Shown here: one piece after another, positions 17,034-25,106 of the stretch
Position numbering within the stretch: the first letter of the stretch is position 1
Layout of the letters: the number at the start of each line of letters is the position of its first letter
NCBI GenBank assembly: GCA_947625455.1
Contig: CANQOJ010000003.1
Coordinates: forward strand, 1 to 36,453
DNA from: an uncultured Clostridia bacterium
GTDB taxonomy: Bacteria > Bacillota > Clostridia > Oscillospirales > Ruminococcaceae
Direction: 5' to 3'
DNA length: 36,453 bases
The notes under the pieces: generated by a model
What the model saw: the letters and a program-made list of their open reading frames with translations, nothing else
What the model was told of the DNA's origin: nothing
Databases searched by the model: none
Made by a program: the position numbers and the translations under genes

Positions 17034-17819
17034 TCAGCGTATAAATTCCGTATCTTCACATCTTACGGTGAAATATTTAAGTTCTTCTCCCGCTAACAGC
17101 GCGTGTATCTCAAATCCGTTTTCAGCTTTGTATATCTCGTCATAAAGCCAAACCGCGCCGATTAAATCTCCGTCCTGTTCGATTATATCGGCGTTTTTGA
17201 ATATAACGCCATTAGTATCCGTAAATCCTCCCGAATTGTCAAATCTTATGACAATATCCCCGCCGTTATTTTCCACCGCCGTTATCTCGCAGTCATGCAG
17301 GCTTTCCCTCGTAAATTCCGGCATATTATCGCCGAACTCCCTTTGTTCAGCTTTTGTAAGTTCGTCCATAGCGCATTCGGTTTTCTTTTCGTTTTCATTG
17401 CAGAAATTTTCGATAAGCCATTTCACTTCGTTTGTGCAGCAGTCCAGCGCCAGCACCCTTATATCCGCTACCTTTTCAAGTATATATTGCGGAAGCGACT
17501 TTTGGAGCATTTCTATATTATATTTTTGAGCCTTTGCAAACTTTGCCTTTATATCTTCGGAGTCATATTTCGGCGGAGTAAATTTTTCGCGGGCTTTTTT
17601 GTATTCTTCTAAGTTCGGAAAATCAAGCTGGTCGAAATAGTCTTCAAACCTAGCCTTTGACGCTTCTTCGGCAATTTTAAGTTCCTCTTTTACTTTTTGT
17701 TCATATATATAACAATAAAACTCCTCCGAAAACTTCTCCGCCTTTTCATTTACCTTTAACAGCAGATGAAAACCCGTTTTCTGATTTGTTTCATACCATT
17801 CTTTAGTGCAGTATTTCAT
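17034..17819 (-). CDS. DUF4085-like protein of unknown function
   Basis: This 261-residue soluble protein starts MKYCTKEWYE, which resembles DUF4085 proteins. The N-terminal half is charged and alpha-helical with coiled-coil tendency (EKAEKFSEEFYCYIYEQK, KEELKIAEEASK). The C-terminal half (from about HDCEITAVENNGGDIVIRF) is predicted beta-rich. There is no signal peptide or membrane segment. It overlaps endonuclease III by 4 bp (ATGA), so the two are co-translated. No catalytic motif was recognised. Family assignment is from the N-terminal pattern and overall layout only. Confidence 0.6.
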   Translation of the reverse strand: MKYCTKEWYETNQKTGFHLLLKVNEKAEKFSEEFYCYIYEQKVKEELKIAEEASKARFEDYFDQLDFPNLEEYKKAREKFTPPKYDSEDIKAKFAKAQKYNIEMLQKSLPQYILEKVADIRVLALDCCTNEVKWLIENFCNENEKKTECAMDELTKAEQREFGDNMPEFTRESLHDCEITAVENNGGDIVIRFDNSGGFTDTNGVIFKNADIIEQDGDLIGAVWLYDEIYKAENGFEIHALLAGEELKYFTVRCEDTEFIR

Positions 17820-18463
17820 TTTCCTTTATCGCCCCTGTAAGTCATGCATAAACTATTAAGCACGCATTGTCCGCACTTCGGGTTTCTTGCGATACAAACC
17901 CCTCTGCCGTGCCATACAAGCCTATGGCAGAACAAAATCCCCTCGTTTGGAGGAATTACCTCCCGCAGTTGCTTTTCCACGGAATATGCGTCAGTACCCT
18001 TTGAAAGACCTAACTTGTTTGTAATTCGTATAACGTGAGTGTCACAGACCATTGCAGGCTTTCCGTAAAGGTCGCCCACAATCAGATTTGCGGTTTTTCT
18101 GCCTACTCCAGAAAGCTTTACAAGTTCTTCAATGCTGTCAGGTACTGTCGAATTATAAATATCCCTAAGCTGCCTGCACATTTCCACAATGTCCTTTGCT
18201 TTTGTGTGAAACAGCCCGCAGGACTGTATGTACTTTTCAACTTCGGAAACGTCAGCGTCCGCAAACGCTTCAATTGTCGGAAATCTCTCAAAAAGTGCGG
18301 GCGTGACCATATTAACGCGCTTGTCGGTGCATTGTGCAGACAAGCGCGTTGCTATCAATAATTCATGCGGTTTTTCATAAGTAAGCGCGCATTTAACCTG
18401 CGGGTATTCTTCTTTCAGAAGTTCAATTATTTTCTCCGCAAGTTTTTTCCTTGACTCAGACAT
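17816..18463 (-). CDS. nth: Endonuclease III (DNA glycosylase/AP lyase)
   Basis: This 215-residue base-excision repair enzyme acts on oxidised pyrimidines. It shows the helix-hairpin-helix LSGVGRKTANLIVG with catalytic Lys123, the catalytic Asp141 in CDTHVIR, and the 4Fe-4S loop with spacing C-x6-C-x2-C-x5-C (CIARNPKCGQCVLNSLC). Length is typical. It follows the CorC-like gene by 6 nt, so the genes form one transcription unit. Confidence 0.97.
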   Translation of the reverse strand: MSESRKKLAEKIIELLKEEYPQVKCALTYEKPHELLIATRLSAQCTDKRVNMVTPALFERFPTIEAFADADVSEVEKYIQSCGLFHTKAKDIVEMCRQLRDIYNSTVPDSIEELVKLSGVGRKTANLIVGDLYGKPAMVCDTHVIRITNKLGLSKGTDAYSVEKQLREVIPPNEGILFCHRLVWHGRGVCIARNPKCGQCVLNSLCMTYRGDKGK

Positions 18464-18469
18464 TCCCGT

Positions 18470-19423
18470 TTAATTATCCTCTTCTTCCAAAATTCTTATA
18501 ACGCGGATTTTGAGTATATTTCTATCCTCAACTTGCAGGACAATAAGCTTTATGCCCTCGTATTCAACCGACGGAGGAACAAGTTCCCCTCCCTCCGGAA
18601 TATACCCCAGCTTGTCCGTGACAAATCCCGCGATCGTTTCATACTCGTGGTCATCGGGCAAATCAACCCCAAACTGACCGAAAACTTCTTCGGGATCTGC
18701 TTCTCCCGAAACCTCGTAGGTGTTGTCGTCAATGCGCGTTATATCGCTCTTTTCGTCGTCATATTCGTCCTGAATATTGCCCATAACCGCTTCGATTATG
18801 TCCTCAAGCGTCACAATTCCCGCAGTACCGCCGTATTCGTCAACAACAACCGCCATTCCCGCTTTCAGCTTGTTCATTGTCTTAAATATTTCAGAACATG
18901 GGCAAGCTTCGGGAATAAAACTTACATCTCTTAAAAAATCCTCAATTTTAAAATCCGAAAGGTCCTGCTTTCCGATAAGGCACAGCAGGTCTTTTACAAT
19001 AATAATCCCCACTATCTTGTCGATAGTTCCGTCATACGCGGGAATACGCGAAAATCCTAAGTCAAGCGCGGTGTAAATAAGGTCGTCGAGCGTAATCTTG
19101 TTTACGTCAACTCCTACGATAGCCGTCCTGTGCGTCATTACGTCCGCCGCGTTAAGCCCCGCAAACTCGAAGATATTGTTTATCATCTGCGCGGAATCTT
19201 CCTCAATACCGCCCTCTTCTTCGTCCTTTGCCAGCGCGTCAACAAGGTCCATTACCTCGTCCTCGGTAATGTCGGCATAATTTGCCCCAAGCGCTTTTTT
19301 AAGCAGCGCCGAAAGCCCCTTTTCAAGCCATATCAGCGGCGCTAAAAGCACCCTCGCAGTTTTGTGTTCATTCTGTTCGTTTCGTTGATTTTCCGTGCTA
19401 CTTCGGGAACCGTCAGTTTCCAT
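18470..19423 (-). CDS. CorC/HlyC-type CBS-pair protein lacking the DUF21 membrane domain
   Basis: This 317-residue protein has a short N-terminus with one amphipathic stretch (ARVLLAPLIWLEKGLSALLKK) resembling the last helix of a DUF21 domain. ITEDEVMDLVD and IEEDSAQMINNIFEF follow, then tandem CBS domains (ADVMTHRTAIVGVD to KDLLCLIG; CPCSEIFKTMNKLKAGMAVV to TLEDIIEAVMGNIQDEYDDE) and a CorC_HlyC C-terminal domain. Full CNNM/HlyC relatives carry about four membrane helices first, which are absent here. It may be a soluble CorC-like regulator of metal transport or an N-terminally truncated gene. No clear ribosome site precedes ATG 19423, and a heptad-repeat hairpin lies directly upstream. Confidence 0.82.
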   Translation of the reverse strand: METDGSRSSTENQRNEQNEHKTARVLLAPLIWLEKGLSALLKKALGANYADITEDEVMDLVDALAKDEEEGGIEEDSAQMINNIFEFAGLNAADVMTHRTAIVGVDVNKITLDDLIYTALDLGFSRIPAYDGTIDKIVGIIIVKDLLCLIGKQDLSDFKIEDFLRDVSFIPEACPCSEIFKTMNKLKAGMAVVVDEYGGTAGIVTLEDIIEAVMGNIQDEYDDEKSDITRIDDNTYEVSGEADPEEVFGQFGVDLPDDHEYETIAGFVTDKLGYIPEGGELVPPSVEYEGIKLIVLQVEDRNILKIRVIRILEEEDN

Positions 19424-19448
19424 ATAGAATATCGGAAAGGAATATTTT

Positions 19449-19530
19449 CTTTCTAACCTTATGTCTTACCTGAAAGTTTTTTGTTGCTTAAAGCAACATG
19501 CCAGAGGTTAGAGGTAAGAGGTTAGAGTTG
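19449..19530. repeat. Inverted heptad-repeat tracts flanking a small hairpin
   Basis: TTCTAAC/CTTATGT/CTTACCT (19450-19471) is the inverse of AGAGGTT/AGAGGTA/AGAGGTT/AGAG (19503-19527). Between them lies GTTGCTT-A-AAGCAAC (about 19483-19497). Together they can fold into one imperfect hairpin upstream of the CorC-like gene. The rest of the gap to 19623 shows no gene. Confidence 0.6.
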
Positions 19531-19623
19531 AAAGCCAAACGTGTTTTACTTTCTGACAAACCGCTTGAATAATTTTCCTTTCCCTTTACTCCTTTCATAT
19601 AAAAATAAAATTTATTGCAGGTG

Positions 19624-20388
19624 TTATTCTCCGAAAAACAACCTCTTTCCGTTTTTGCCGGCAATTTCGATCATTTCTTCAGTCGAAACTCCCTTTATTT
19701 CAGCCATTTTCGCGGCTGTGTACCGTATCATCGAACTGTCGGAACGCTCGCCTCTATGCGGTTCGGGAGCCATATACGGACAGTCCGTTTCAAGAAGCAG
19801 TCTGTCAATCGGTATAACTTCACAAGCTTGAACCGCTTTCTTTGCGTTCTTAAACGTCAATACTCCCGTAAACCCTATATACATTCCGAGTTTAACCACT
19901 TCAACCGCCGTTTCTGCGGAATATGAAAAACAGTGCATAACGCCCCGCGGTTTATATTCCCTCAGAATTTCCATAGTTTCCGCACAGGCGTCGCGCGAGT
20001 GAATAATAACGGGCAAATCATATGTTTTCGCCATTTCAAGCTGTCTTATAAACACCCTGCGCTGAACATCTTTCGCAGGGGAGTCGTCATAGTGATAATC
20101 AAGACCTATCTCCCCCAGCGCCGTAACTTTCGGCATTTTCAGCAATTCTTCGAGCTGTTTTTCCCAGTTATCAGGCAGATTTCCCGCATCTTCTGGGTGA
20201 ATGCCTGCTGACGCATAAATCCAGTCAAACCTTTGCGCAAGTTCAATTTCTTCCCTTGACGCTTCCAAATTACAGCCTACCGCGATAATGCGCTCAACAT
20301 TCTTTTCGGGCAACGAGTTCAGCACCTGTTCTAAATCTTCGGGAAAATCCCGCTTTAAATAGTGGGCATGAGTATCGAAAATTCCCAT
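19624..20388 (-). CDS. tatD: TatD-family metal-dependent DNase/hydrolase
   Basis: This 254-residue protein has the full TatD site: FDTHAHY (H7, H9), GEIGLDYHYD (Glu), VIIHSRDA (His), GVMHCFSYS (His) and LLETDCPYMAP (Asp). Family members have 3'-5' exonuclease and deacylase activities and take part in DNA repair and quality control. It often lies next to metG in Firmicutes. Here metG is upstream on the same strand, separated by two unknown genes and an inserted element. The start lies 1 nt after the preceding stop, indicating coupling. Confidence 0.95.
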   Translation of the reverse strand: MGIFDTHAHYLKRDFPEDLEQVLNSLPEKNVERIIAVGCNLEASREEIELAQRFDWIYASAGIHPEDAGNLPDNWEKQLEELLKMPKVTALGEIGLDYHYDDSPAKDVQRRVFIRQLEMAKTYDLPVIIHSRDACAETMEILREYKPRGVMHCFSYSAETAVEVVKLGMYIGFTGVLTFKNAKKAVQACEVIPIDRLLLETDCPYMAPEPHRGERSDSSMIRYTAAKMAEIKGVSTEEMIEIAGKNGKRLFFGE

Positions 20389-20389
20389 T

Positions 20390-20692
20390 TTACTTCTTTG
20401 TCCAGTTGAAATCAGAACAGCGCTCGCCCGTTTTCAGAAATTCAGCGGAAATTTTCTTCACATCATCAAGCGACTTTGCTTCAGCAGAATATTTTTCTCC
20501 CGTATCCCTGTTAGACCAGAGAAACGTACCGCTGTTGCCGGTGAGTTCGGCTTCTAACCCCGCCGAATCCGCAAAACAGCTTACTCCGCTGAAATCTGCC
20601 GCCATACCGAAAACCTTTTCAAGCTCCGCCGCATTTCTCGCTGCGGCAACTCTGCCGTCCTTAAATGTTACTCTTGCACCTGCACAAAACAT
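20390..20692 (-). CDS. Small protein of unknown function
   Basis: This 100-residue soluble protein starts MFCAGARVTFKDGRVAAARN and ends RCSDFNWTKK. A clear AGGAG (8 nt before ATG) and tight coupling to tatD (1-nt gap) support a real gene. No signal peptide, membrane segment or known motif was seen. A role related to TatD is possible but is only guilt by association. Confidence 0.7.
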   Translation of the reverse strand: MFCAGARVTFKDGRVAAARNAAELEKVFGMAADFSGVSCFADSAGLEAELTGNSGTFLWSNRDTGEKYSAEAKSLDDVKKISAEFLKTGERCSDFNWTKK

Positions 20693-20715
20693 ATTGTTGT
20701 CTCCTTAAATTATTT

Positions 20716-21366
20716 TTAGCCGTTAAAATACGCCTGCGTAACCAGCTGTTTGGTTTCATAGCTTTCAAGCGGCAATTGTCCTCTGCCGCCGAAAAGTTTT
20801 TCCGTGTCGTTAAACGCGCTTAAAAACGAGCGTTCAAGCAGCGTTTTTTTCGACATTCCGCCTGTCGGCTCAATATTTACGCAGTCGAAAAACATCAGTA
20901 TCCGAGTTGCCGTTTCATCGGGCTGCCAGTACTCCTCGGTATTTTCTTCGGCGGGGGAATTTCCGTACATCTGCCTTAGCTGTGACAAAAGCTCTTCGGC
21001 ATACATCTTCGCGCCGACGCTCGGAACACTTCCCGAAATGACTTCGCCCTGTTTTACAAACATTGCGCGCAGAATATGACTTACGCCTTTTGTCATAAGT
21101 TCCTGCGGCGCTTTTTCGGCTTCTTCGTCAATCTTTCTGAGCGCTTCTTCGCCCGCGTTTTCCTTTTGCGTAAGATTGTTGTCGGAGTTTTGCTTTTGAG
21201 CCGAGCGCCTTGTGTAAGCAGGAGTGAACGCCGCTTCCGATTTTACAAAGCTGTCGGTATGCTCCGCCGCAAGAGTAGAACTTTTCATTTCCGTCCTGCG
21301 CTCAACCGATTTAGTAAGATTTGTTTGATTTACGGACGATATGTCCGCCATTCTTGATATATCCAT
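20716..21366 (-). CDS. Hypothetical protein with disordered N-terminus
   Basis: This 216-residue protein starts MDISRMADISSVNQTNLTKS, using ATG 21366 after a GGGG ribosome site; longer frames run into the inserted element. The first ~90 residues are Ser/Thr/Lys/Glu-rich and probably disordered. The rest is helical (EEALRKIDEEAEKAPQELM, MYAEELLSQLRQMYG) and ends LESYETKQLVTQAYFNG. I do not recognise the family. It lies 23 nt before the next small gene in the metG-to-tatD run. Confidence 0.65.
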   Translation of the reverse strand: MDISRMADISSVNQTNLTKSVERRTEMKSSTLAAEHTDSFVKSEAAFTPAYTRRSAQKQNSDNNLTQKENAGEEALRKIDEEAEKAPQELMTKGVSHILRAMFVKQGEVISGSVPSVGAKMYAEELLSQLRQMYGNSPAEENTEEYWQPDETATRILMFFDCVNIEPTGGMSKKTLLERSFLSAFNDTEKLFGGRGQLPLESYETKQLVTQAYFNG

Positions 21367-21407
21367 ACAGTATCCCCCTTTCTGAAGAATAAAACTATGA
21401 TTATCTT

Positions 21408-21587
21408 CAGACTGTCGATAAAGCCTCATCTGCGTTGTCAGCGTCACTGCAACAGCCACAAAGGCTAGTTGCAGTTAAGCTTCAGCGTTGAGCGCCCAGT
21501 GTTTTCCTCGAAGCGGATAATACGCGCTCAACGCGAGCATACTGAGGCTTTCTCAACAGTCTGAAATTTGATTTATTATACAGCCTG
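21408..21587 (+). mobile_element. Terminal-inverted-repeat element (MITE-like), copy 2, with 10-bp target duplication
   Basis: This 180-bp copy starts CAGACTGTCGATAAAGCCTCA (21408-21428), pairs with its inner arm TGAGGCTTTCTCAACAGTCTG minus one base (21543-21563), and ends TATACAGCCTG at 21587. It is bordered exactly by TGATTATCTT at 21398-21407 and 21588-21597, a perfect 10-bp direct repeat. The right-hand copy covers the metG stop codon. Internal hairpin TGCAAC-a-GCC-ACAAA-GGC-ta-GTTGCA is seen. No open frame is evident. Confidence 0.9.
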
Positions 21588-21590
21588 TGA

Positions 21591-23528
21591 TTATCTTATG
21601 GTGCTTCCGTTGGGCACATCTTTGTCTAAGAACAATACCCTCACATCATCTTCTCCCGCGTCACACGCGAGTATCATGCCCTCCGACAATTCCCCGCACA
21701 GCTTTGCGGGAGCCAGATTCGCCACAAAAACAATCTTCTTCCCGACAAGGTCCTCGGGCTTATACCACTTTGCAATTCCCGAAACTATCTGCCTGCCCTG
21801 TCTCCCGTCGTCAACAGTGAGTTTTAAAAGCTTCTTGGCTTTCGGAATTTTCTCGCAGGCGGTAACTTCTCCGCTTCTGAGTTTTATCTCGGCAAATTGC
21901 TCAATGTTTATGACATTCGCCTTGTCGAGGTCCTCGTCCTCGCGTATGGTCTTTTCGGGTTTCAGCAAGGCGTTTAGTTCGTCAATTTCCTTTTCAATGT
22001 CAATTCTTGGGAAAAGCACTTCTCCTTTCTTGACCGTAACGTCAGCGGGCAGTTTTCCGAATTTCCCTAAAACATCATATTCAACGTCCTCTGCTTTTGC
22101 GCCAATCTGCTCAAATACTTTCGGCATTGTTTCGGGCATAAACGGCAAAAGCAGCGCCGAGCATATCCTTATGGTTTCAAGCAGGTTGTACAAAACCGAC
22201 GCAAGACGCGCTTTTTTACTTTCGTCCTTGCCGAGTTTCCACGGTTCTGTTTCGTCAATATACTTGTTTGCTCTTGAAACAACTTTGAATATCTCCTCAA
22301 GCGCGCTTGACAGCCTTGCTTCTTCAACAAGCGGAGTTACCTTTTCGCAAAGAGCCTCGGCCATGCTTATAAGTTCATTGTCGAGCGGCTCTGCTTCGCG
22401 CTCTGTCGGCAGTGTACCGCCGAAATACTTGTCGGCCATTGCAACAGTTCTCGAAACGAGATTTCCGAGGTCGTTTGCAAGGTCGGAGTTTATGCGGTTT
22501 ATCATGATTTCGTTTGAGAAATTGCTGTCCGAGCCGAACGGCATATCGCGCAGTATCTGATACCTAACCGCGTCAGCCCCGTAACGCTCTGCGAGTATGA
22601 ACGGATCAATGACGTTACCGACTGATTTTGACATCTTCTGCCCGTTGAAGTTTATCCAGCCGTGACCGTAAAGCCTTTTCGGAAGCGGAATTTCAAGCAT
22701 CATCAGCATAATAATCCACACAATCGAGTGGAAACGCACGATTTCTTTCGCCGTCATGTGCATATCCGCAGGCCAGTATTTGTCGAAATCATCATAAGCG
22801 TCGTTTTCATACCCTAACGCGCTTATATAGTTAGTCAGCGCGTCAATCCAGACGTAAACAACGTGCTTTTCGTCAAACGTAACGGGAATGCCCCAGGTAA
22901 ACGACGTTCTCGAAACGCACAAATCCTCAAGTCCGGGCTTTATAAAGTTGTTCACCATCTCGTTTACGCGCGACTTAGGAGTGAGGTAGTCGGTTTCGGT
23001 GAGGAATTTTTCTATCCTGTCGGCAAAATCCGAGATTTTCAGAAAATATGCTTCTTCATGTGCGTCAATAACAGGTCTGTGACAGTCGGGACAGCACCCG
23101 TTTTCATCAAGCTGGCTTTCCGTCCAGAAACTCTCGCACGGCATGCAGTATTTGCCCGTGTATTCTCCCTTGTAGATATATCCCTTGTCGTACAGCTTTT
23201 TGAAAACGCTTTGTACGGTTTTTATGTGATAATCGTCGGTGGTGCGGATAAAGCGGTCGTTGCTAATTCCCATAACTTTCCAGAGCTTCTTGAAGTTGTC
23301 AACAATGGGATCAACATATTCTTTCGGGGTAATCCCTAAATCCTTTGCCTTTTGTTCTATCTTCATTCCGTGTTCGTCAGTGCCCGTAAGGAACATAACG
23401 TCATATCCCTGCATACGCTTGAACCTTGCGATAACGTCGCACGCAACCGTAGTATAGCAGTGACCGATATGCGGGTTGCCCGACGGGTAATAAATCGGTG
23501 TCGTAATATAAAACTTCTTTTTCTCCAT
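21591..23528 (-). CDS. metG: Methionyl-tRNA synthetase
   Basis: This 645-residue class I synthetase has the HIGH motif in YYPSGNPHIGHCYTT and the KMSKS motif in GQKMSKSVGN. Its zinc knuckle has two Cys pairs (CMPCE and CCPDC). An alpha-helical anticodon-binding region follows, then a C-terminal tRNA-binding OB domain (from about IEQFAEIKLRSGEVTACEKIPKAKKLLKL to the end) fused as in many Gram-positive enzymes. It charges tRNA-Met. GGAAGGA precedes ATG 23528. The insertion of copy 2 ends at its stop codon and recreated it through the target duplication, so the protein is intact. Confidence 0.98.
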   Translation of the reverse strand: MEKKKFYITTPIYYPSGNPHIGHCYTTVACDVIARFKRMQGYDVMFLTGTDEHGMKIEQKAKDLGITPKEYVDPIVDNFKKLWKVMGISNDRFIRTTDDYHIKTVQSVFKKLYDKGYIYKGEYTGKYCMPCESFWTESQLDENGCCPDCHRPVIDAHEEAYFLKISDFADRIEKFLTETDYLTPKSRVNEMVNNFIKPGLEDLCVSRTSFTWGIPVTFDEKHVVYVWIDALTNYISALGYENDAYDDFDKYWPADMHMTAKEIVRFHSIVWIIMLMMLEIPLPKRLYGHGWINFNGQKMSKSVGNVIDPFILAERYGADAVRYQILRDMPFGSDSNFSNEIMINRINSDLANDLGNLVSRTVAMADKYFGGTLPTEREAEPLDNELISMAEALCEKVTPLVEEARLSSALEEIFKVVSRANKYIDETEPWKLGKDESKKARLASVLYNLLETIRICSALLLPFMPETMPKVFEQIGAKAEDVEYDVLGKFGKLPADVTVKKGEVLFPRIDIEKEIDELNALLKPEKTIREDEDLDKANVINIEQFAEIKLRSGEVTACEKIPKAKKLLKLTVDDGRQGRQIVSGIAKWYKPEDLVGKKIVFVANLAPAKLCGELSEGMILACDAGEDDVRVLFLDKDVPNGSTIR

Positions 23529-23545
23529 TTTGTAGTCCTTCCCTT

Positions 23546-23720
23546 CTAGAGGCTAGAGGTTAAGAGGCTAGAGGCTAGATTATAATGAATTATTAAGATT
23601 GTTTTGAAGTTATGACAACGTAAGCAACCGGTGACTTACGCACTTTTCCTCCAAAAACAATCTGAATTATCCGCGAAGCGGACACCATGTCTAGCCTCTA
23701 TCCTCTCACTCTCCAGCTTC
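23546..23720. repeat. Inverted pair of heptad tracts with palindrome, between metG and the CdaR-type gene
   Basis: Left tract CTAGAGG/CTAGAGG/TTAAGAGG/CTAGAGG/CTAGA (23546-23579). Right tract in inverse orientation, TCTAGCCTCTATCCTCTCAC (from 23689). AAGATTGTTTT (23595-23605) and AAAACAATCT (23654-23663) are inverted copies inside, and TCCGC-gaa-GCGGA lies at 23670-23682. CGTAAG...CTTACG (23629-23640) makes a loop hairpin. The right half matches 10124-10172 inverted. Confidence 0.7.
23579..23584 (-). promoter_or_regulatory. Possible -10 box for metG
   Basis: TATAAT on the minus strand, with a TTCAAA-like -35 at about 18 bp. It lies inside the repeat region, so the repeat may have brought in or replaced the metG promoter. 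No T-box leader motif was recognised. Confidence 0.35.
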
Positions 23721-23801
23721 TATTATTATAGTACATTTTGGCTTAATTTTCAAGTGCGGAGAGGAAAAAGAAGAAAATTTTACATTTTTCATAAAAAACA
23801 C

Positions 23802-23830
23802 TTGATTTTTTTGAACATTTTTAGTACAAT
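23802..23830 (+). promoter_or_regulatory. Sigma-A promoter of the CdaR-type gene and possibly ftsEX
   Basis: TTGATT (23802-23807), a 17-bp spacer and TACAAT (23825-23830). The leader of about 95 nt is G-rich, with AAAAGAG/CTCTTT complementary runs (about 23845 and 23881) that could pair. The ribosome site AGAGG lies 8 nt before ATG 23934. Confidence 0.75.
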
Positions 23831-23933
23831 ATATTTAGGCGCAAAAAAAAGAGGGTGTAAACTGTGCAATTTGCTGATTACTCTCTTTGGGCGCGGGGTA
23901 TGAGAAGTATATTTTACGAAAGAGGTAAAAGAA

Positions 23934-25022
23934 ATGTCAAACAGGCTTTTCCAAGGCATCGTGCATCAAATGAAAGACGCGGTAAACCGAGTTGTCGGAG
24001 TTATCGACGAAAACGGCACCACTATCGCTTGCAGTGATTTGGGAAAGGTCGGGAACAACGGGAATGATTTCTTCGCTATTGAACTCTCGGATTCACACGA
24101 GGTCTTTATCCGCGAGGGATATACCTATAAGCCTTTCGGCATACACGTTAAACCCGACTATGCTGTATTTGTCGAGGGAACCGACGAATACGCGTCAAGA
24201 TACGCAAACGTAATCGCGGTGTCCTTGGCAAACATAAAGCAGTACTATGATGAAAAATACGACAGAAACAACTTTGTCAAGAATATCATTCTCGACAATG
24301 TTCTTCCCGGCGATATAAGCGTAAAGGCGCGGGAATTGCACTTCAACGGCGACATAGGGAGAGTTGTTTTCCTAATAAGCGTTGTTTCGGCGAATGATGT
24401 TTCCGCCTGCGACGTTATTCAGAACCTTTTCCCCGATAAGAACAAAGACTTTGTTTTCAATATCACCGAAAACGACATTGTTCTTGTAAAGGAAGTCAAG
24501 AACAACATTGACGTAAAGGACTTGGAAAAACTTGCAAGAAGCATTTCCGACACGCTTTCGGGAGAGTTCTTCACAAAAGTTAATATCGGCATAGGCACGC
24601 CTATTGTCGGCATTAAAGAACTTGCGCGTTCGTTTAAGGAAGCGCAGACCGCCCTTGAAGTAGGAAAAGTTTTCGACACGGACAAAAACATTGTTTCATA
24701 TGACAACCTGGGTATTGCAAGGCTTATATACCACCTGCCGACAACGCTTTGCGAAACGTTTCTGAAAGAAGTGTTCAAGAAGAACTCAATAGAGTCGCTT
24801 GACCATGAAACTCTGTTTACAATTCAGAAGTTTTTTGAAAACAGCCTGAACGTTTCCGAAACTTCGAGAAAGCTTTTCGTACATAGAAACACTTTGGTTT
24901 ACCGCCTTGACAAGATAAAAAAGCTTACGGGACTTGATTTGCGCGAGTTTGACCATGCGATAATCTTTAAGATTGCGCTTATGGTTAAGAAATACCTCGC
25001 GGCAAATCCTACTAAGTTCTGA
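23934..25022 (+). CDS. PucR/CdaR-type helix-turn-helix regulator
   Basis: This 362-residue protein has an N-terminal sensor resembling sugar-diacid recognition domains (RVVGVIDENGTTIACSDLGK). A central GGDEF-like fold without catalytic residues follows (about 150-270, with IGIGTPIVGIKELARSFKEA). The C-terminal PucR-type HTH is TIQKFFENSLNVSETSRKLF then VHRNTLVYRLDKIKKLTGLD. It should bind DNA in response to a small molecule. Its position directly ahead of ftsEX suggests a cell-envelope link, but no target site was found. A hairpin follows before ftsE. Confidence 0.85.
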   Translation: MSNRLFQGIVHQMKDAVNRVVGVIDENGTTIACSDLGKVGNNGNDFFAIELSDSHEVFIREGYTYKPFGIHVKPDYAVFVEGTDEYASRYANVIAVSLANIKQYYDEKYDRNNFVKNIILDNVLPGDISVKARELHFNGDIGRVVFLISVVSANDVSACDVIQNLFPDKNKDFVFNITENDIVLVKEVKNNIDVKDLEKLARSISDTLSGEFFTKVNIGIGTPIVGIKELARSFKEAQTALEVGKVFDTDKNIVSYDNLGIARLIYHLPTTLCETFLKEVFKKNSIESLDHETLFTIQKFFENSLNVSETSRKLFVHRNTLVYRLDKIKKLTGLDLREFDHAIIFKIALMVKKYLAANPTKF

Positions 25023-25035
25023 TAAAAAAGCGCGG

Positions 25036-25059
25036 ACAGCCGCAGAACATTGCGGCTGT
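25036..25059 (+). terminator. Hairpin between the CdaR-type gene and ftsE
   Basis: ACAGCCGCA (25036-25044) pairs with TGCGGCTGT (25051-25059). It can be extended by GCGC/GTGC outside. The following TTGTGCGTTTT is a weak U-tract, so this is a partial terminator or processing signal rather than a full stop. Confidence 0.5.
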
Positions 25060-25106
25060 ATTGTGCGTTTTAAGAGGATAGCAGTTATTTGGGGGAATAT
25101 AAAGAA

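Noticed and set aside
21568-22560. Long plus-strand frame of 330 codons antisense to metG
   Set aside because: It is a mirror of metG; Ser/Phe-rich composition and lack of a ribosome site mark it as a shadow.
23529-23660. T-box riboswitch upstream of metG
   Set aside because: No T-box consensus, specifier loop or terminator was found; the region is repeat-derived.
23864-23960. Upstream reading frame (GTG CAA TTT GCT...) in the leader of the CdaR-type gene
   Set aside because: It has a GAGGG nearby but overlaps the main gene out of frame and shows no recognisable protein pattern.
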